A stretch of 64,000 bases of DNA from an uncultured Woeseiaceae bacterium (GCA_945788625.1 CALZMQ010000006.1:1-64000), one strand, 5' to 3'. Shown: positions 18,989-27,669, counted from the first letter of the stretch. Translations and numbers: made by a program. Notes: a model not told the origin generated them from the letters alone.

Positions 18989-19954
18989 GTGGCACTACCG
19001 CAAGCCCTCGAGGGCGCTCTTCGACTTCCGCTGATCGGTGCGCCGATGTTTATCGTGTCGTGTCCCGAACTCGTCATTGCACAATGCAATGCGGGCATCG
19101 TCGGCTCCTTTCCGGCCCTGAATGCGCGCCCACAGGAAATGCTCAGCGACTGGCTGAAGCAAATCGAGGACGAAACCGGTGCTTACAAAGAGACGCACCC
19201 TGACGAGCCGGTCGCACCCTACGCCGTCAACCAGATTGCGCACGCGAGTAACCCGAGGCTATTCGCGGACATGGAGACCTGCGTCAAGCATGAGGTCCCG
19301 ATTATCATTACAAGTCTGCGACCGCCCGAAGAGATTGTCACCGCGGTACATGCCTACGGCGGCCTCGTGTTCCATGACGTGATAAACCTGCGTCACGCGA
19401 GGAAGGCCATCGAGCAGGGCGTCGACGGAATAATCGCCGTCTGCTCGGGCGCCGGCGGCCACGCAGGGCCGTACAACCCGTTTGCACTCATCAAGGAAAT
19501 TCGACGCGAGTTCGACGGCGCGTTGATTCTCTCGGGGTGCATTACCTCGGGCGGCGACGTGCTCGCGGCCCAGGCACTGGGCGCGGACCTCGCCTACAGC
19601 GGCACGCGATTTATCGCAACGGAAGAAGCCAGGGCCGCGCCGGCCTACAAGGAAATGGTCGTCTCGAGCCGTGCGGCGGATATCGTGTACTCGTCGCTGT
19701 TCACGGGCGTCCATGGCAACTACCTCAGGGGCAGCATCGAGAACGCCGGCATGGACCCTGATGACCTGCCGGATGGCGATAAGAGCACCATGGACTTCGG
19801 CAGCGGCAGCGACCTGGAGGCAAAGGCCTGGAAGGATATCTGGGGTGCCGGCCAGGGTGTCGGCACTATCGATGAAATTCTGCCTGCGCGCGAACTCGTC
19901 CTGCGCATGGACCGGGAGTACCGTGAGACCCGGGCGCGACTGAGCGCCGCCTGA
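18989..19954 (+). CDS. nitronate monooxygenase-family FMN protein
   Basis: 321-residue TIM-barrel flavoprotein of the 2-nitropropane dioxygenase/nitronate monooxygenase family. Signs are the N-terminal LPLIGAPMF, the CSGAGGHAGPYNPF block with the family's catalytic-type His (GGHAG), and the phosphate-binding SGCITSGGDVLAAQALGADLAYSGTRFIAT. It would oxidise alkyl nitronates (such as propionate 3-nitronate) with FMN and oxygen; close relatives include enoyl-ACP reductase II-like enzymes. The GTG start at 18989 has GGAG seven bases before it. crcB follows after two bases. Confidence 0.85.
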   Translation: MALPQALEGALRLPLIGAPMFIVSCPELVIAQCNAGIVGSFPALNARPQEMLSDWLKQIEDETGAYKETHPDEPVAPYAVNQIAHASNPRLFADMETCVKHEVPIIITSLRPPEEIVTAVHAYGGLVFHDVINLRHARKAIEQGVDGIIAVCSGAGGHAGPYNPFALIKEIRREFDGALILSGCITSGGDVLAAQALGADLAYSGTRFIATEEARAAPAYKEMVVSSRAADIVYSSLFTGVHGNYLRGSIENAGMDPDDLPDGDKSTMDFGSGSDLEAKAWKDIWGAGQGVGTIDEILPARELVLRMDREYRETRARLSAA

Positions 19955-19956
19955 AC

Positions 19957-20379
19957 ATGCATATCGTTCTGTATTCCTACCTGTTCGTTGCGCTCGGCGG
20001 CGCACTCGGCGCCATTGCGAGATTTGCCCTGAACGTTTTCCTGCAGCGCGATGTCGAGTTTCCGTGGGGCACGCTCAGCGCCAACCTGATCGGTTGCCTG
20101 GTGATGGGCCTGCTGGCACAGCTGATTTCAAGCACGGACTGGTTCAACGATGCCGGGATCATTCCCGACCAGTACCGGCTGTTGTTCGCGGTGGGATTTT
20201 GCGGCAGCTTCACGACGTTGTCGTCGCTGGTGCTCGAGCTCAACACCATGATCCAGAAGAACGAGCTGTTTTATTCGTTCTCGTACCTGGTCAGCACGCT
20301 GATTGGCGGCTTTGCCTGCTTCTATCTCGGCATCGTGATCATGCGCGCCATCCTGCAGTTGCAGAACAGCCAGGTGTGA
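19957..20379 (+). CDS. crcB: fluoride channel CrcB/Fluc
   Basis: 140 residues with four membrane helices. Family marks are GGALGAIARFAL near the N-terminus, the WGTLSANLIGC segment with the conserved Asn, and GFCGSFTTLSS with the Phe/Ser/Thr pore residues. It works as an antiparallel dimer that exports fluoride. It starts two bases after the flavoprotein stop, so the two are probably one operon. No fluoride riboswitch is seen. Confidence 0.94.
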   Translation: MHIVLYSYLFVALGGALGAIARFALNVFLQRDVEFPWGTLSANLIGCLVMGLLAQLISSTDWFNDAGIIPDQYRLLFAVGFCGSFTTLSSLVLELNTMIQKNELFYSFSYLVSTLIGGFACFYLGIVIMRAILQLQNSQV

Positions 20380-20386
20380 CGGTCCG

Positions 20387-20496
20387 AGGAAAAGGTGTCA
20401 GGTTTATTTTCGTATTTTCCTTGGCAAGGAAAATACGAAAATAAACCTGACACCTTTTCCTGGCCCCGCATGAAAAATAAACCTGACACCTTTTCC
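20387..20496. repeat. long intergenic palindrome plus a third half-copy (REP-like element)
   Basis: 20387-20461 is a perfect inverted repeat: 36-base arms around a 3-base GGC loop. The arm core is AAAAGGTGTCAGGTTTATTT. A further copy of 23 bases of the right arm follows at 20474-20496. I recognise this phrase as a kind of intergenic repeat common in gammaproteobacterial genomes and often linked to REP-associated (RAYT) transposases; that link is recollection, not shown here. It fills the gap between convergent crcB and the decarboxylase gene and could act as a bidirectional terminator. Confidence 0.85.
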
Positions 20497-20546
20497 CGCG
20501 GTAACGTTTCCGCTCCCACGTTTCATTCGGGCATCGACAGTAACAG

Positions 20547-21893
20547 CTAGCTGACGGATTCGGCGCTCGATTCGAGAATCCCGATTATCCTGTCGATCCA
20601 CTCGCCGTGCTCCGGCTTCATCAGGACCGAACGCAGGCAGGTGACGGTCGGCGCATTCGCGTCGATTCCGGGCGCATAAGATCGCACGAGTTCAACGGGT
20701 AATTCGATGAGTGCGAGGTGCAAATCCTGCTCGGCCGCCTTGTCGAATACCTGGCGTGCCCGAGCGCTGGCCGCTTCCGCGTCCGGCGCGGCCACCGCGT
20801 AGACGACGATGTCGAGTTCCGGCTCCATCAGCGGCACGAAATGCTCACCATCCTGCAACAGGCTCCAGAAGCGACGTGCGGCAAGCAGGCAGTCATCGAG
20901 CATCGCCGCGAATTCACCGTCCTGTACCAGCGGGAACAGTTTCTGGGTTGCCCACAGCGCAACCGCCGATGCGCCGGGCCGCGAGCACTCGAGGCTGATC
21001 TCGCCGAGATGCAATTCGGCCGAACTGAAATACGTGAACGGCGAACGGTGCTTGTACAGTTGCCCGACGGCCGGGTCCCTGAACAAAACGCAGCCACAGC
21101 CGTACGGCTGCAGGCCGTGCTTGTGCGGGTCGATGACGATGGAATCCACCTGCGCGAGTGCGTCGTAAGAACGGCGCGTAAGGTCGCGCAACTCGTCGCT
21201 GAGGCCGAAATAGCCGCCGTAGGCGGCGTCCGCGTGCAGCCGAAAATCGACCTCGGATTGCAGCGCCAAAATATCCTGCAAACTGTCGACCGCGCCGAGG
21301 CCGGTGTTGCCGATGGTGGCCACGACGGTGCCGACGTCGCCTTCGCCCAGCAGCGCTTCGAGGGCGCCGATGTCCATTCGGCCATCGTCCGTCACGGGTA
21401 CGGCTGAGAACGGAATGCCCAGCACCTCGCTGATGCGGCTGTGCGTGTAATGCGCCTGTTCCGAGGCCAGCACGCGCTTGCCCGGATGCAGCCGGCCGGA
21501 CACCCACAGCGCTTCGAGATTGGCCATGGTGCCGCCACCTGTAAGGTGCCCGAGGGGGCCATCCCAGCCGAACATCCTGCCGAGTTCGAGGATGCATTCT
21601 TTTTCCATTGCGGAGCTTGCCCGGCCGCCGTCGAGGGCGTGATTGTTGGGGTTGATCCACAGCGACATCGCGTAGGCGATGCGCGCGATCGGGTGCGGCG
21701 GTTTCAGCATTTGCCCAGCGTACTGCGGGTGAAAATAGGGGTAATTGTCCTGCATGCGTTCGGCCACGGTGCGCAGCACGTCCGCCGTGGCTGCGGCATC
21801 GAAATCCGGCTTGAAGTCAGGCAGGTCCCGGAAACCGTCGTCGAGCGTGTCGAGGGCGTCCTTCAGCAGTTTCAGTTCGGTGGCATCGATCAT
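20547..21893 (-). CDS. group II PLP-dependent amino-acid decarboxylase-like protein
   Basis: 448 residues, fold type I. The PLP lysine is K258 in IDPHKHGLQPYGCG. The ring-stacking His is H148 in EQAHYTHSR, and D222 in HADAAYGG pairs with the pyridine nitrogen. The N-terminal HPQYAGQM and LTGGGTMANLEAL match aromatic-amino-acid/glutamate decarboxylase relatives. The substrate cannot be told; aromatic L-amino acid, diaminobutyrate or an archaeal tyrosine/aspartate-type decarboxylase are options. The gene is monocistronic, divergent from the hydroxylase gene. Confidence 0.85.
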   Translation of the reverse strand: MIDATELKLLKDALDTLDDGFRDLPDFKPDFDAAATADVLRTVAERMQDNYPYFHPQYAGQMLKPPHPIARIAYAMSLWINPNNHALDGGRASSAMEKECILELGRMFGWDGPLGHLTGGGTMANLEALWVSGRLHPGKRVLASEQAHYTHSRISEVLGIPFSAVPVTDDGRMDIGALEALLGEGDVGTVVATIGNTGLGAVDSLQDILALQSEVDFRLHADAAYGGYFGLSDELRDLTRRSYDALAQVDSIVIDPHKHGLQPYGCGCVLFRDPAVGQLYKHRSPFTYFSSAELHLGEISLECSRPGASAVALWATQKLFPLVQDGEFAAMLDDCLLAARRFWSLLQDGEHFVPLMEPELDIVVYAVAAPDAEAASARARQVFDKAAEQDLHLALIELPVELVRSYAPGIDANAPTVTCLRSVLMKPEHGEWIDRIIGILESSAESVS

Positions 21894-21944
21894 GGGAGGA
21901 GCTTCCTGTTACCGTCGCCGCGCAGCTTACCGTAATATGCGCAC

Positions 21945-23210
21945 ATGGACCTTATCGCCATTGCCGTTCCGTTTTTCCTGCTTGCGCTGATCCTCGAGTT
22001 GTTCGTCGACTGGAGAAAAGGCAGCGGTTTTTATCGGAGCAATGACGCGATCAACAGCCTCAGTGCCGGAATTCTCAGCACGACCACCGGCTACTTCACG
22101 AGGCTACTGGCGTTGGTTGCATGGAGCTTCGTGCTGCGCCACTTCGCGATTATCGACATGCAACTCGCGTGGTTCGACCTGTCCGTGCGCGGTGTGTTGC
22201 TGTGGGTGACGGCGGCGCTCGCCTGGGACTTCTGCTATTACTGGTTCCACCGTTTCAGTCACGAGATATCGGTGCTCTGGGCGGCGCACGCGGTGCATCA
22301 CCAGAGCGAGGATTACAACCTGTCCACCGCGTTGCGGCAGACCAGCACTGGGTTCCTCTTCGGCTGGATCTTCTACCTGCCGTTATTCGTAGTCGGCTTC
22401 CCGCTCGAAGTCCTGATTACGGTCAACGCCGTCAATCTCATTTACCAGTTCTGGGTGCACACGCAGGTCGTGCGTCGCATGGGCGTGCTCGACAGGATCC
22501 TGGTGACGCCGTCGAATCATCGTGTGCACCACGCACAAAACGAGCGTTACATCGACAAGAACTACGGCGGCATGCTGATTCTCTGGGACCGCTTTTTCGG
22601 CACCTTCCAGGACGAAGCCGACGACGACCCGGTCGTATTCGGCGTGCGCAAGCCACTGGCGAACTGGAACCCGTTCTGGGCCAATCTGCAGGTCTACGAC
22701 TACCTCCTGTTCGACGCGCGAAAAGCGGCGCGCTGGCGCGACAAGCTCGGTATCTGGTTTCGCCGCACCGGCTGGCGTCCGCCTGACGTCGAAGAGCGAT
22801 TCCCGCGCAAGACGGTCGACGTCTCCCGGTTTCAGAAATTCGATCCGCCAACATCGCCCTCACAACGGCGCTACGTAATGGCGCAGTTCGGCGTCAGCAT
22901 CGTCCTGGCGTTGTCGATCGCGGAGCTGTTCGCACGCAACGGAGCCGGGTACGTGCTCGTTCCCTGCGCCGTTCTCTGGCTGCAGCTCTACACGCTGGGA
23001 TTGCTCAATGACGGCAGGGCATCGGCTCGCCGCATCGAATTGCTGCGGCTACTGGCGGCCACGCCGGCCCTGTATGCCTTGTTCACCGTCTCCAGCGGGG
23101 TGCCGTCGCAACCGGCGCTGGGGTGGGCTGTCGTTATCGGCTATTCGCTCGCCTCGGCGTTGTGGTTACTGGCATTGCCACGAGCAAAAAGTGAACTTGT
23201 AATGCATTAA
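21945..23210 (+). CDS. sterol desaturase/fatty-acid hydroxylase-family membrane protein
   Basis: 421 residues. Histidine clusters for a di-iron centre are visible: HRFSH, HAVHH (about 105-122) and HRVHHAQNERYIDKNYGG (about 193-210), then WDRFFGTF. The N-terminal half carries the hydroxylase; the C-terminal third adds four or so helices. This arrangement resembles alkylglycerol monooxygenase (TMEM195) relatives that cleave ether lipids. It is an integral membrane oxygenase; the substrate is uncertain. Confidence 0.85.
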   Translation: MDLIAIAVPFFLLALILELFVDWRKGSGFYRSNDAINSLSAGILSTTTGYFTRLLALVAWSFVLRHFAIIDMQLAWFDLSVRGVLLWVTAALAWDFCYYWFHRFSHEISVLWAAHAVHHQSEDYNLSTALRQTSTGFLFGWIFYLPLFVVGFPLEVLITVNAVNLIYQFWVHTQVVRRMGVLDRILVTPSNHRVHHAQNERYIDKNYGGMLILWDRFFGTFQDEADDDPVVFGVRKPLANWNPFWANLQVYDYLLFDARKAARWRDKLGIWFRRTGWRPPDVEERFPRKTVDVSRFQKFDPPTSPSQRRYVMAQFGVSIVLALSIAELFARNGAGYVLVPCAVLWLQLYTLGLLNDGRASARRIELLRLLAATPALYALFTVSSGVPSQPALGWAVVIGYSLASALWLLALPRAKSELVMH

Positions 23211-23266
23211 ATAACAATAACTTATATAACTTAGTTAAAGTAGATAATTAAAACCGGGGGACGTCG

Positions 23267-23662
23267 ATGAGTCGTCGTATCAACATTCAATCGGGTGCGC
23301 CGTGGGAAGAGCAGGTGGGCTATTGCCGGGCCGTGGTGGCCGGCCCACACATCTCGGTGTCGGGGACGGCGCCCGTCGGCGACAACGGCGAAGTTGTCGG
23401 CGAGGGCGATGCCTATCTCCAGGCCAGGCGCTGTATCGAAATTATCGCGGAGGCGCTCCGCGAGGCCGGCGCGGGACTCGAGCACGTGGTTCGCACACGT
23501 ATGTTCGTCACGGACATCGCGCAGTGGCCGGCAATCGGCAGGGCGCACCAGGAGGCGTTCGGTGACGTCAGGCCTGCGACCAGCATGGTCGAGGTCACCG
23601 GGCTGATCGACCCGGCGATGCTGGTGGAAATCGAGGCGGATGCCTTTCTCGGGGCCGACTGA
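23267..23662 (+). CDS. RidA/YjgF-family protein
   Basis: 131 residues. Typical family features: SGTAPVGDNGEVVGEGDAY, a long helix, then HVVRTRMFVTD with the arginine that corresponds to the imine-hydrolysing Arg of RidA, and RPATSMVEVTGL. The C-terminal Glu of the active site appears in VEIEADAF. It probably hydrolyses reactive enamine/imine intermediates. An AT-rich 56-bp leader precedes it, and the glycosylase gene follows 17 bases later. Confidence 0.88.
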   Translation: MSRRINIQSGAPWEEQVGYCRAVVAGPHISVSGTAPVGDNGEVVGEGDAYLQARRCIEIIAEALREAGAGLEHVVRTRMFVTDIAQWPAIGRAHQEAFGDVRPATSMVEVTGLIDPAMLVEIEADAFLGAD

Positions 23663-23679
23663 GACGGAACGCGGACAGG

Positions 23680-24891
23680 GTGGCACGACGCAGAAACAGC
23701 CTGACGGCGGCCGAGGCGCGCCGCATCGCGCTGGCGGCACAGGGCTTCGATCGAGCGCGACCCGCGGCGGCGAACGACGTACGGCATTATCGGCGCGCGT
23801 TACACTCGGTGGCCGTGCTGCAACTCGATTTCGTCAACGTCCTGTTGCCGGCTCACTTCCTGATCATCTGGTCGCGGCTCGGGGCTTACGACCGGGCCCG
23901 GTTCCAGCGCTTCGTCTACGATTCCGGCGAGTTCATCGAGCAATGGGCACACGAAGCGTCGATCGTGAAAGCCAGCGACTGGCCGTTGCTCGAGTACCGC
24001 AGGCGGCGCTATCAACCCTACAAGCACAGCCCGATCAACAAGATTCCCGGCCGCGAGGCGTACCTGCGGGACGTTTTCGCGCTCGTGAAACGCCGGGGAG
24101 CCGTGACCTCGCAGGACTTGCCGCCGCTCGACGGCCCGAAGCGCAAACCGGGCGACTGGCATCGATCCTTGCCGCGCTGGGCGCTCGAATACCATTTCGG
24201 CCGCGGAGCGCTGGCCGTGAAACACCGGCTGCCCAATTTTCAGCGCGTCTACGACCTGCCGGAGCGCCTGATCGACGCGGGGCATCGGTCCAGGCGTGTC
24301 AACAAAGCCGATGCCGAGCGGGAGTTGTTGCGGCAGGCCGCCGACTCGCTGGGGCTGGCAACGCTGCACGATCTCGCCGATTACTACCGTATGTCGCCGC
24401 GCGAGGCGGCGCCGCGTATCCGGGAACTGGTCGAAGAGGGCGAGCTTGCCGCGATCGACGTGGATGGCTGGACAGAGGCCGCCTACCTTGCCAGGTCGGC
24501 GCGAATACCGCGGCGCATCGGTGGTTGTTCGCTGCTGTCGCCGTTCGATCCGGTCGTCTGGTTCCGGCCGCGCGCGAAACGCCTGTTCGATCTCGAATAC
24601 CGCATCGAAATCTATGTGCCGGCAGACCAGCGCCGCTGGGGCTATTACGTGCTGCCGTTTCGCATGGGCGATCGCATCGTCGCGCGCGTCGACCTGAAAG
24701 CGGACCGGAAAAACGGCCGCTTGTTGATACAAAGCGCGCACCCGGAGCCCGCTATCGACCTGGACGAGACCGTGTCCGCGCTCGCTGAAGAACTCCGGGC
24801 GCTGGCCGGCTGGCTCGGGCTCGGCTCGATACGCGTGGTGTCTCGCGACGGTTTCTCAGTGGCCCTGCGGCGCAGCCTCGCGGTGCCCTGA
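23680..24891 (+). CDS. AlkX/YcaQ-type winged-helix DNA glycosylase
   Basis: 403 residues from a GTG start. The family is the HTH_42 winged-helix glycosylases that unhook interstrand crosslinks. The motif VLQLDFVNV gives Q48-L-D50, the QxD form of AlkX/YcaQ rather than the QxQ of AlkZ. Other marks are HEASIV (about residue 92), WHRSLPRWALEYHFGRGAL, and the C-terminal LLSPFDPVVW and GYYVLPF segments. It should remove alkylated bases and crosslinks. Upstream is the RidA-like gene on the same strand. Confidence 0.85.
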   Translation: MARRRNSLTAAEARRIALAAQGFDRARPAAANDVRHYRRALHSVAVLQLDFVNVLLPAHFLIIWSRLGAYDRARFQRFVYDSGEFIEQWAHEASIVKASDWPLLEYRRRRYQPYKHSPINKIPGREAYLRDVFALVKRRGAVTSQDLPPLDGPKRKPGDWHRSLPRWALEYHFGRGALAVKHRLPNFQRVYDLPERLIDAGHRSRRVNKADAERELLRQAADSLGLATLHDLADYYRMSPREAAPRIRELVEEGELAAIDVDGWTEAAYLARSARIPRRIGGCSLLSPFDPVVWFRPRAKRLFDLEYRIEIYVPADQRRWGYYVLPFRMGDRIVARVDLKADRKNGRLLIQSAHPEPAIDLDETVSALAEELRALAGWLGLGSIRVVSRDGFSVALRRSLAVP

Positions 24892-24903
24892 TTTCGTCCG
24901 GCG

Positions 24904-25389
24904 TTACTCGGTGCTGTCGCTGCTGCCTTCGCCTTGCGGTGCGTGTTGTTGTCGGCGATTGCGCTTGCCGTGCTCGCGACGGTCGCGCATCTTCTCTTTC
25001 GCAGCCGCCCGCTCTTCGTCGGACATCGAGTCCCACTTTTCGCGGCGCTGCTGCTTTTTCGCGGCGCGTTGCTCACGCGCGGCTGCGCGCTCTTCTTCGG
25101 ACATCGCGTTCCAGCGCTCGCGCATGGCCTCGTGCCGCTGCCCGCGGTCCGGCCGGCTGGCTGCCATTTCCTCGCGAAACGCACGCCGCTCTTCGTCCGT
25201 CATCTGGTCCATTTCAGCGCGCCATTTTTCGCGCATGGCCTTGCGTTCGTCTTCGGACATGCTTTGCATATAGGCGCGGCGGTCTTCGGGGCTCATTTCC
25301 TTGAGGTCGGAAACGGATTGCGCGTACCCGGAAAGTGGCACTAGCGTGGCCAGCGCGGCCGCCAGCAAGGTAAGTCGGAATGCCTGCAT
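24904..25389 (-). CDS. periplasmic charged helical protein with MSxEERAAxR repeats
   Basis: 161 residues: a signal peptide (cleavage near GYAQ), then almost entirely charged helix built of repeats such as MSPEDRRAYMQS, MSEDERKAMREKW, MTDEERRAFREEM, MSEEERAAAREQ and MSDEERAAAKEK. The ATG at 25389 has AGGAG eight bases upstream. It resembles DUF3106-type proteins and loosely Spy-like chaperones; function is not known. It converges with the glycosylase gene. Confidence 0.75.
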   Translation of the reverse strand: MQAFRLTLLAAALATLVPLSGYAQSVSDLKEMSPEDRRAYMQSMSEDERKAMREKWRAEMDQMTDEERRAFREEMAASRPDRGQRHEAMRERWNAMSEEERAAAREQRAAKKQQRREKWDSMSDEERAAAKEKMRDRREHGKRNRRQQHAPQGEGSSDSTE

Positions 25390-25485
25390 CTGGTATTCTC
25401 CTTCGCATTCAGTCGTCATGGTAAACCAGTCGTTCCGCTCAATCTAACGATTGCGTGTCCGATTGGTTGACATAAACAGGTGGAC

Positions 25486-26076
25486 ATGAAATTCCCTGCA
25501 GCATTCAAAAAATCACACCTCCTTGTGTGCCTGTTGCCGGTCCTGTTCGGCTGTTCGACCGCGCCAGAGCTGGCGGCGAAAAGCGGTGTCGTTCCCGACG
25601 ACGTGGACTTTTCCGGTGAGTGGCAGCTGCGGCTCGAGCCCGGCTCGAAACAGACGCGATCAGTCGACGACGAACTCCGCATCCGCATTCCGAAGAGTAA
25701 TTCGCGACTCCAAAACAACCGCGAGGAGCGTCCTGGCAGGTCGTCGGGGCCTTTGGTCCAGGTGTTTCTCGAGACCGGCGAGCTACTCAAGATATCCCAG
25801 ACAGCTCACGGCCTGTTCATCAGCTTCGACCGCTCCATTGTCGAGGAATACACGTTTGGCGAGAAACGAACGGTTTCGGTCGGGCCGATCGAGGCGCTGC
25901 GGGTCTCGGGCTGGGAGAAGGAGGTGTTCGTCGTCGAGACACTCGACAAGCAGGGGGCCGTCCTGATGGAGTCCTGGCACCTCGAGGAGAACGGAGACGT
26001 CCTCGTCAGGGATATCTCGATGAGCAGGGGTAAACAGGAGCAATTTACCTTGCGGCAGTTGTTCGACCGGAGCTGA
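25486..26076 (+). CDS. hypothetical lipoprotein
   Basis: 196 residues. The lipobox LFGC follows a short hydrophobic stretch. The mature part is beta-rich: a DFSGEWQLRLEPG opening, a basic patch near residues 60-80, and later strands including WHLEENGDVLVRDISM. This looks like a lipocalin-style or small beta-barrel-type envelope protein, but no family is identified. A GTG six bases upstream is an alternative start. Confidence 0.68.
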   Translation: MKFPAAFKKSHLLVCLLPVLFGCSTAPELAAKSGVVPDDVDFSGEWQLRLEPGSKQTRSVDDELRIRIPKSNSRLQNNREERPGRSSGPLVQVFLETGELLKISQTAHGLFISFDRSIVEEYTFGEKRTVSVGPIEALRVSGWEKEVFVVETLDKQGAVLMESWHLEENGDVLVRDISMSRGKQEQFTLRQLFDRS

Positions 26077-26150
26077 ATCGGGCGGCGACCCTTTGGGCAG
26101 CCCGGCGGGAAAGAAAGGCCTTCGTCGGGGCCGCCGCCCTGGGAACAATG

Positions 26151-26747
26151 TCAGTCCTGCATTTCGAATCGGAACAGGTTCTGTACTCCGGTGGTGACCA
26201 GCGGCACCCCGTCAACCACTCTCGGCCTGAAGCGAAAGCGCCGCGCGGCCTGTATCGCGGCGTTGTTGAAAACGCCGTCACTGGATTCGACGACCGTGAC
26301 ATTGGCCACGGTGCCGTCAGCCAATACGTCGAACTGCACGATTACGTGGCCGTTCATCCCCTTGCGGATCGCTATTGCCGGGTAGACCGGCCGCACGCGC
26401 ACCAAAGCGACCAGGGGACCGTCGACGAGGCGGATTTCCTGATGTAGTCCGCCAACCGGTCCGGACGGTGGGCTGGCCATCGGTACGCGGACATTCGTCG
26501 CGCCGATTTCATCCAGTCTGTGAGCGGGTGGCTGCGGCACGTCGGTCAGGTCCTCACGGTCGGGGAGTACCTCTTTCGGCTGCGGGGGCTCATCGGGCAG
26601 TTTCCTCTTGATCCAGTCCACGGCGAGGCGTGGCGGTGGATCCGAGAGGACGGCGGGCTGCATGCTGAGCAGTGACTGCATGACGTACAGCAGGCTGAAA
26701 GTCACCAGCGTTCCGGTGGTAACGGCAGATGCGTATCGTGCGAACAT
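26151..26747 (-). CDS. TonB-family protein
   Basis: 198 residues: one N-terminal membrane helix (about 11-33), a Pro-rich periplasmic linker (DEPPQPKEVLPDRED, then PQPPAH), and a C-terminal TonB fold with RPVYPAIAIRKGMNGHVIVQ and AIQAARRFRFRP. It would couple proton-motive force to outer-membrane receptors, or be a TonB-like regulator, because no ExbB/ExbD is nearby. The ATG at 26747 has GGGAG seven bases upstream. Three tandem palindromes separate it from the divergent padR gene. Confidence 0.85.
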   Translation of the reverse strand: MFARYASAVTTGTLVTFSLLYVMQSLLSMQPAVLSDPPPRLAVDWIKRKLPDEPPQPKEVLPDREDLTDVPQPPAHRLDEIGATNVRVPMASPPSGPVGGLHQEIRLVDGPLVALVRVRPVYPAIAIRKGMNGHVIVQFDVLADGTVANVTVVESSDGVFNNAAIQAARRFRFRPRVVDGVPLVTTGVQNLFRFEMQD

Positions 26748-26779
26748 TGTCCGGCTCCCTTTGGATCCCGCCAGTGCTA

Positions 26780-26859
26780 TATACCTTGAACTACGAGGTA
26801 TATTATAGATACCTAGAACCACAAAGTAACCATTGATATACCTTGTGGTTCAAGGTATA
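26780..26859. promoter_or_regulatory. three tandem operator-like palindromes (probable PadR sites)
   Basis: Three 23-bp sites at 26780-26802, 26808-26830 and 26837-26859. Sites 1 and 3 have arms TATACCTTG and CGAGGTATA or CAAGGTATA around five-base spacers; site 2 is a degenerate copy that matches the reverse complement of site 3 at most positions, including GAACCACAA. Centres are 28-29 bp apart. They lie between a divergent TonB-type gene and a PadR gene, as expected for autoregulation and control of both promoters. Confidence 0.65.
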
Positions 26860-26891
26860 CTCCGCTGTTCGATCGGCTGGGAAAGGGCCCC

Positions 26892-27230
26892 ATGGCACAA
26901 AGCAATCCACCGTTCATGAGTGGCGTACCGGAGCTGCTGCTGCTGCGCCTGCTGCAGCAGCAGGAAATGTACGGCTACGACCTGGTCCGCGCGATTCGAC
27001 GAGTGACCGGTGAGGCGATCTCGCTGGGCGAGGGCGTCATCTACCCGATTCTGCACAGCCTCGAGCGCAACGGCTCGCTGAAATCGAAGCGCAAGCCGGT
27101 CGGGGGCCGCACGCGAGTTTACTATTCCCTCACCAGGAAAGGTCGCGATCGCCTGGATCAGCTGCAAAACGACTGGCGCCGCATCCAGGGTGGCATCACG
27201 ACGGCATTGGAAACCCCGAGCAATGCATGA
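26892..27230 (+). CDS. PadR-family transcriptional regulator
   Basis: 112 residues. Typical PadR winged helix: PELLLLRLLQQQEMYGYDL, then GEGVIYPILHSLERNGSL (recognition region) and GGRTRVYYSLTRKGRDRL in the wing, ending with a short dimerisation helix. It likely represses its own operon and the divergent TonB-type gene through the palindromes just upstream. The next gene starts inside its last codons. Confidence 0.92.
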   Translation: MAQSNPPFMSGVPELLLLRLLQQQEMYGYDLVRAIRRVTGEAISLGEGVIYPILHSLERNGSLKSKRKPVGGRTRVYYSLTRKGRDRLDQLQNDWRRIQGGITTALETPSNA

Positions 27231-27648
27231 GCCGGACTTCGAATCCGTGGCGAGGCAACTGCTTGCCAGCGGTATTGCACCGGGTCACGTCCGGCGTACC
27301 GTCGACGAGTTGCGGGATCACTTTCAGGACCTGGTCGATGAGACCGAAAGCGACGGTCTTACCGGCAATGAGGCGAGAGACCGTGCCGCCCGGATGCTGG
27401 GTGAAATGGATCAGTTCGTTGCGCGGATGGGATCGCATGACGAGCTGAAGAGCTGGGCCTTCAAACACCCGAGGCTGGCGCTCGTGGTCTATCCGCTCGG
27501 TTGCCTCGCCCTGTTGCCGGCTGTACCGATCATCGCCGGCGTTGCCCACGCGAACGAAATCGCCCGCTGGGGCACCAGCTTCCTGCTGGCGGGCCTGTTT
27601 ACCGCCGGCATCCTGCTGGCCATGCAATTGTCGATAGTGCTCGGCTGA
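27223..27648 (+). CDS. membrane protein co-encoded with PadR (HAAS/DUF1700-like)
   Basis: 141 residues. The N-terminal ~75 residues are a helical domain (DELRDHFQDLVDETESDGLTG) like the HAAS-type modules often found next to PadR regulators. Two hydrophobic helices follow (LALVVYPLGCLALLPAVPII and GTSFLLAGLFTAGILLAM). The ATG overlaps the padR stop by eight bases, so translation is coupled. It is probably a membrane effector or sensor partner of the regulator. Confidence 0.75.
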   Translation: MHEPDFESVARQLLASGIAPGHVRRTVDELRDHFQDLVDETESDGLTGNEARDRAARMLGEMDQFVARMGSHDELKSWAFKHPRLALVVYPLGCLALLPAVPIIAGVAHANEIARWGTSFLLAGLFTAGILLAMQLSIVLG

Positions 27649-27669
27649 ATTCGCCGTTTCCGGCAACCT

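Noticed and set aside
19954..19957. Fluoride riboswitch before crcB
   Set aside because: Only two bases separate the genes and no riboswitch-like structure is present upstream.
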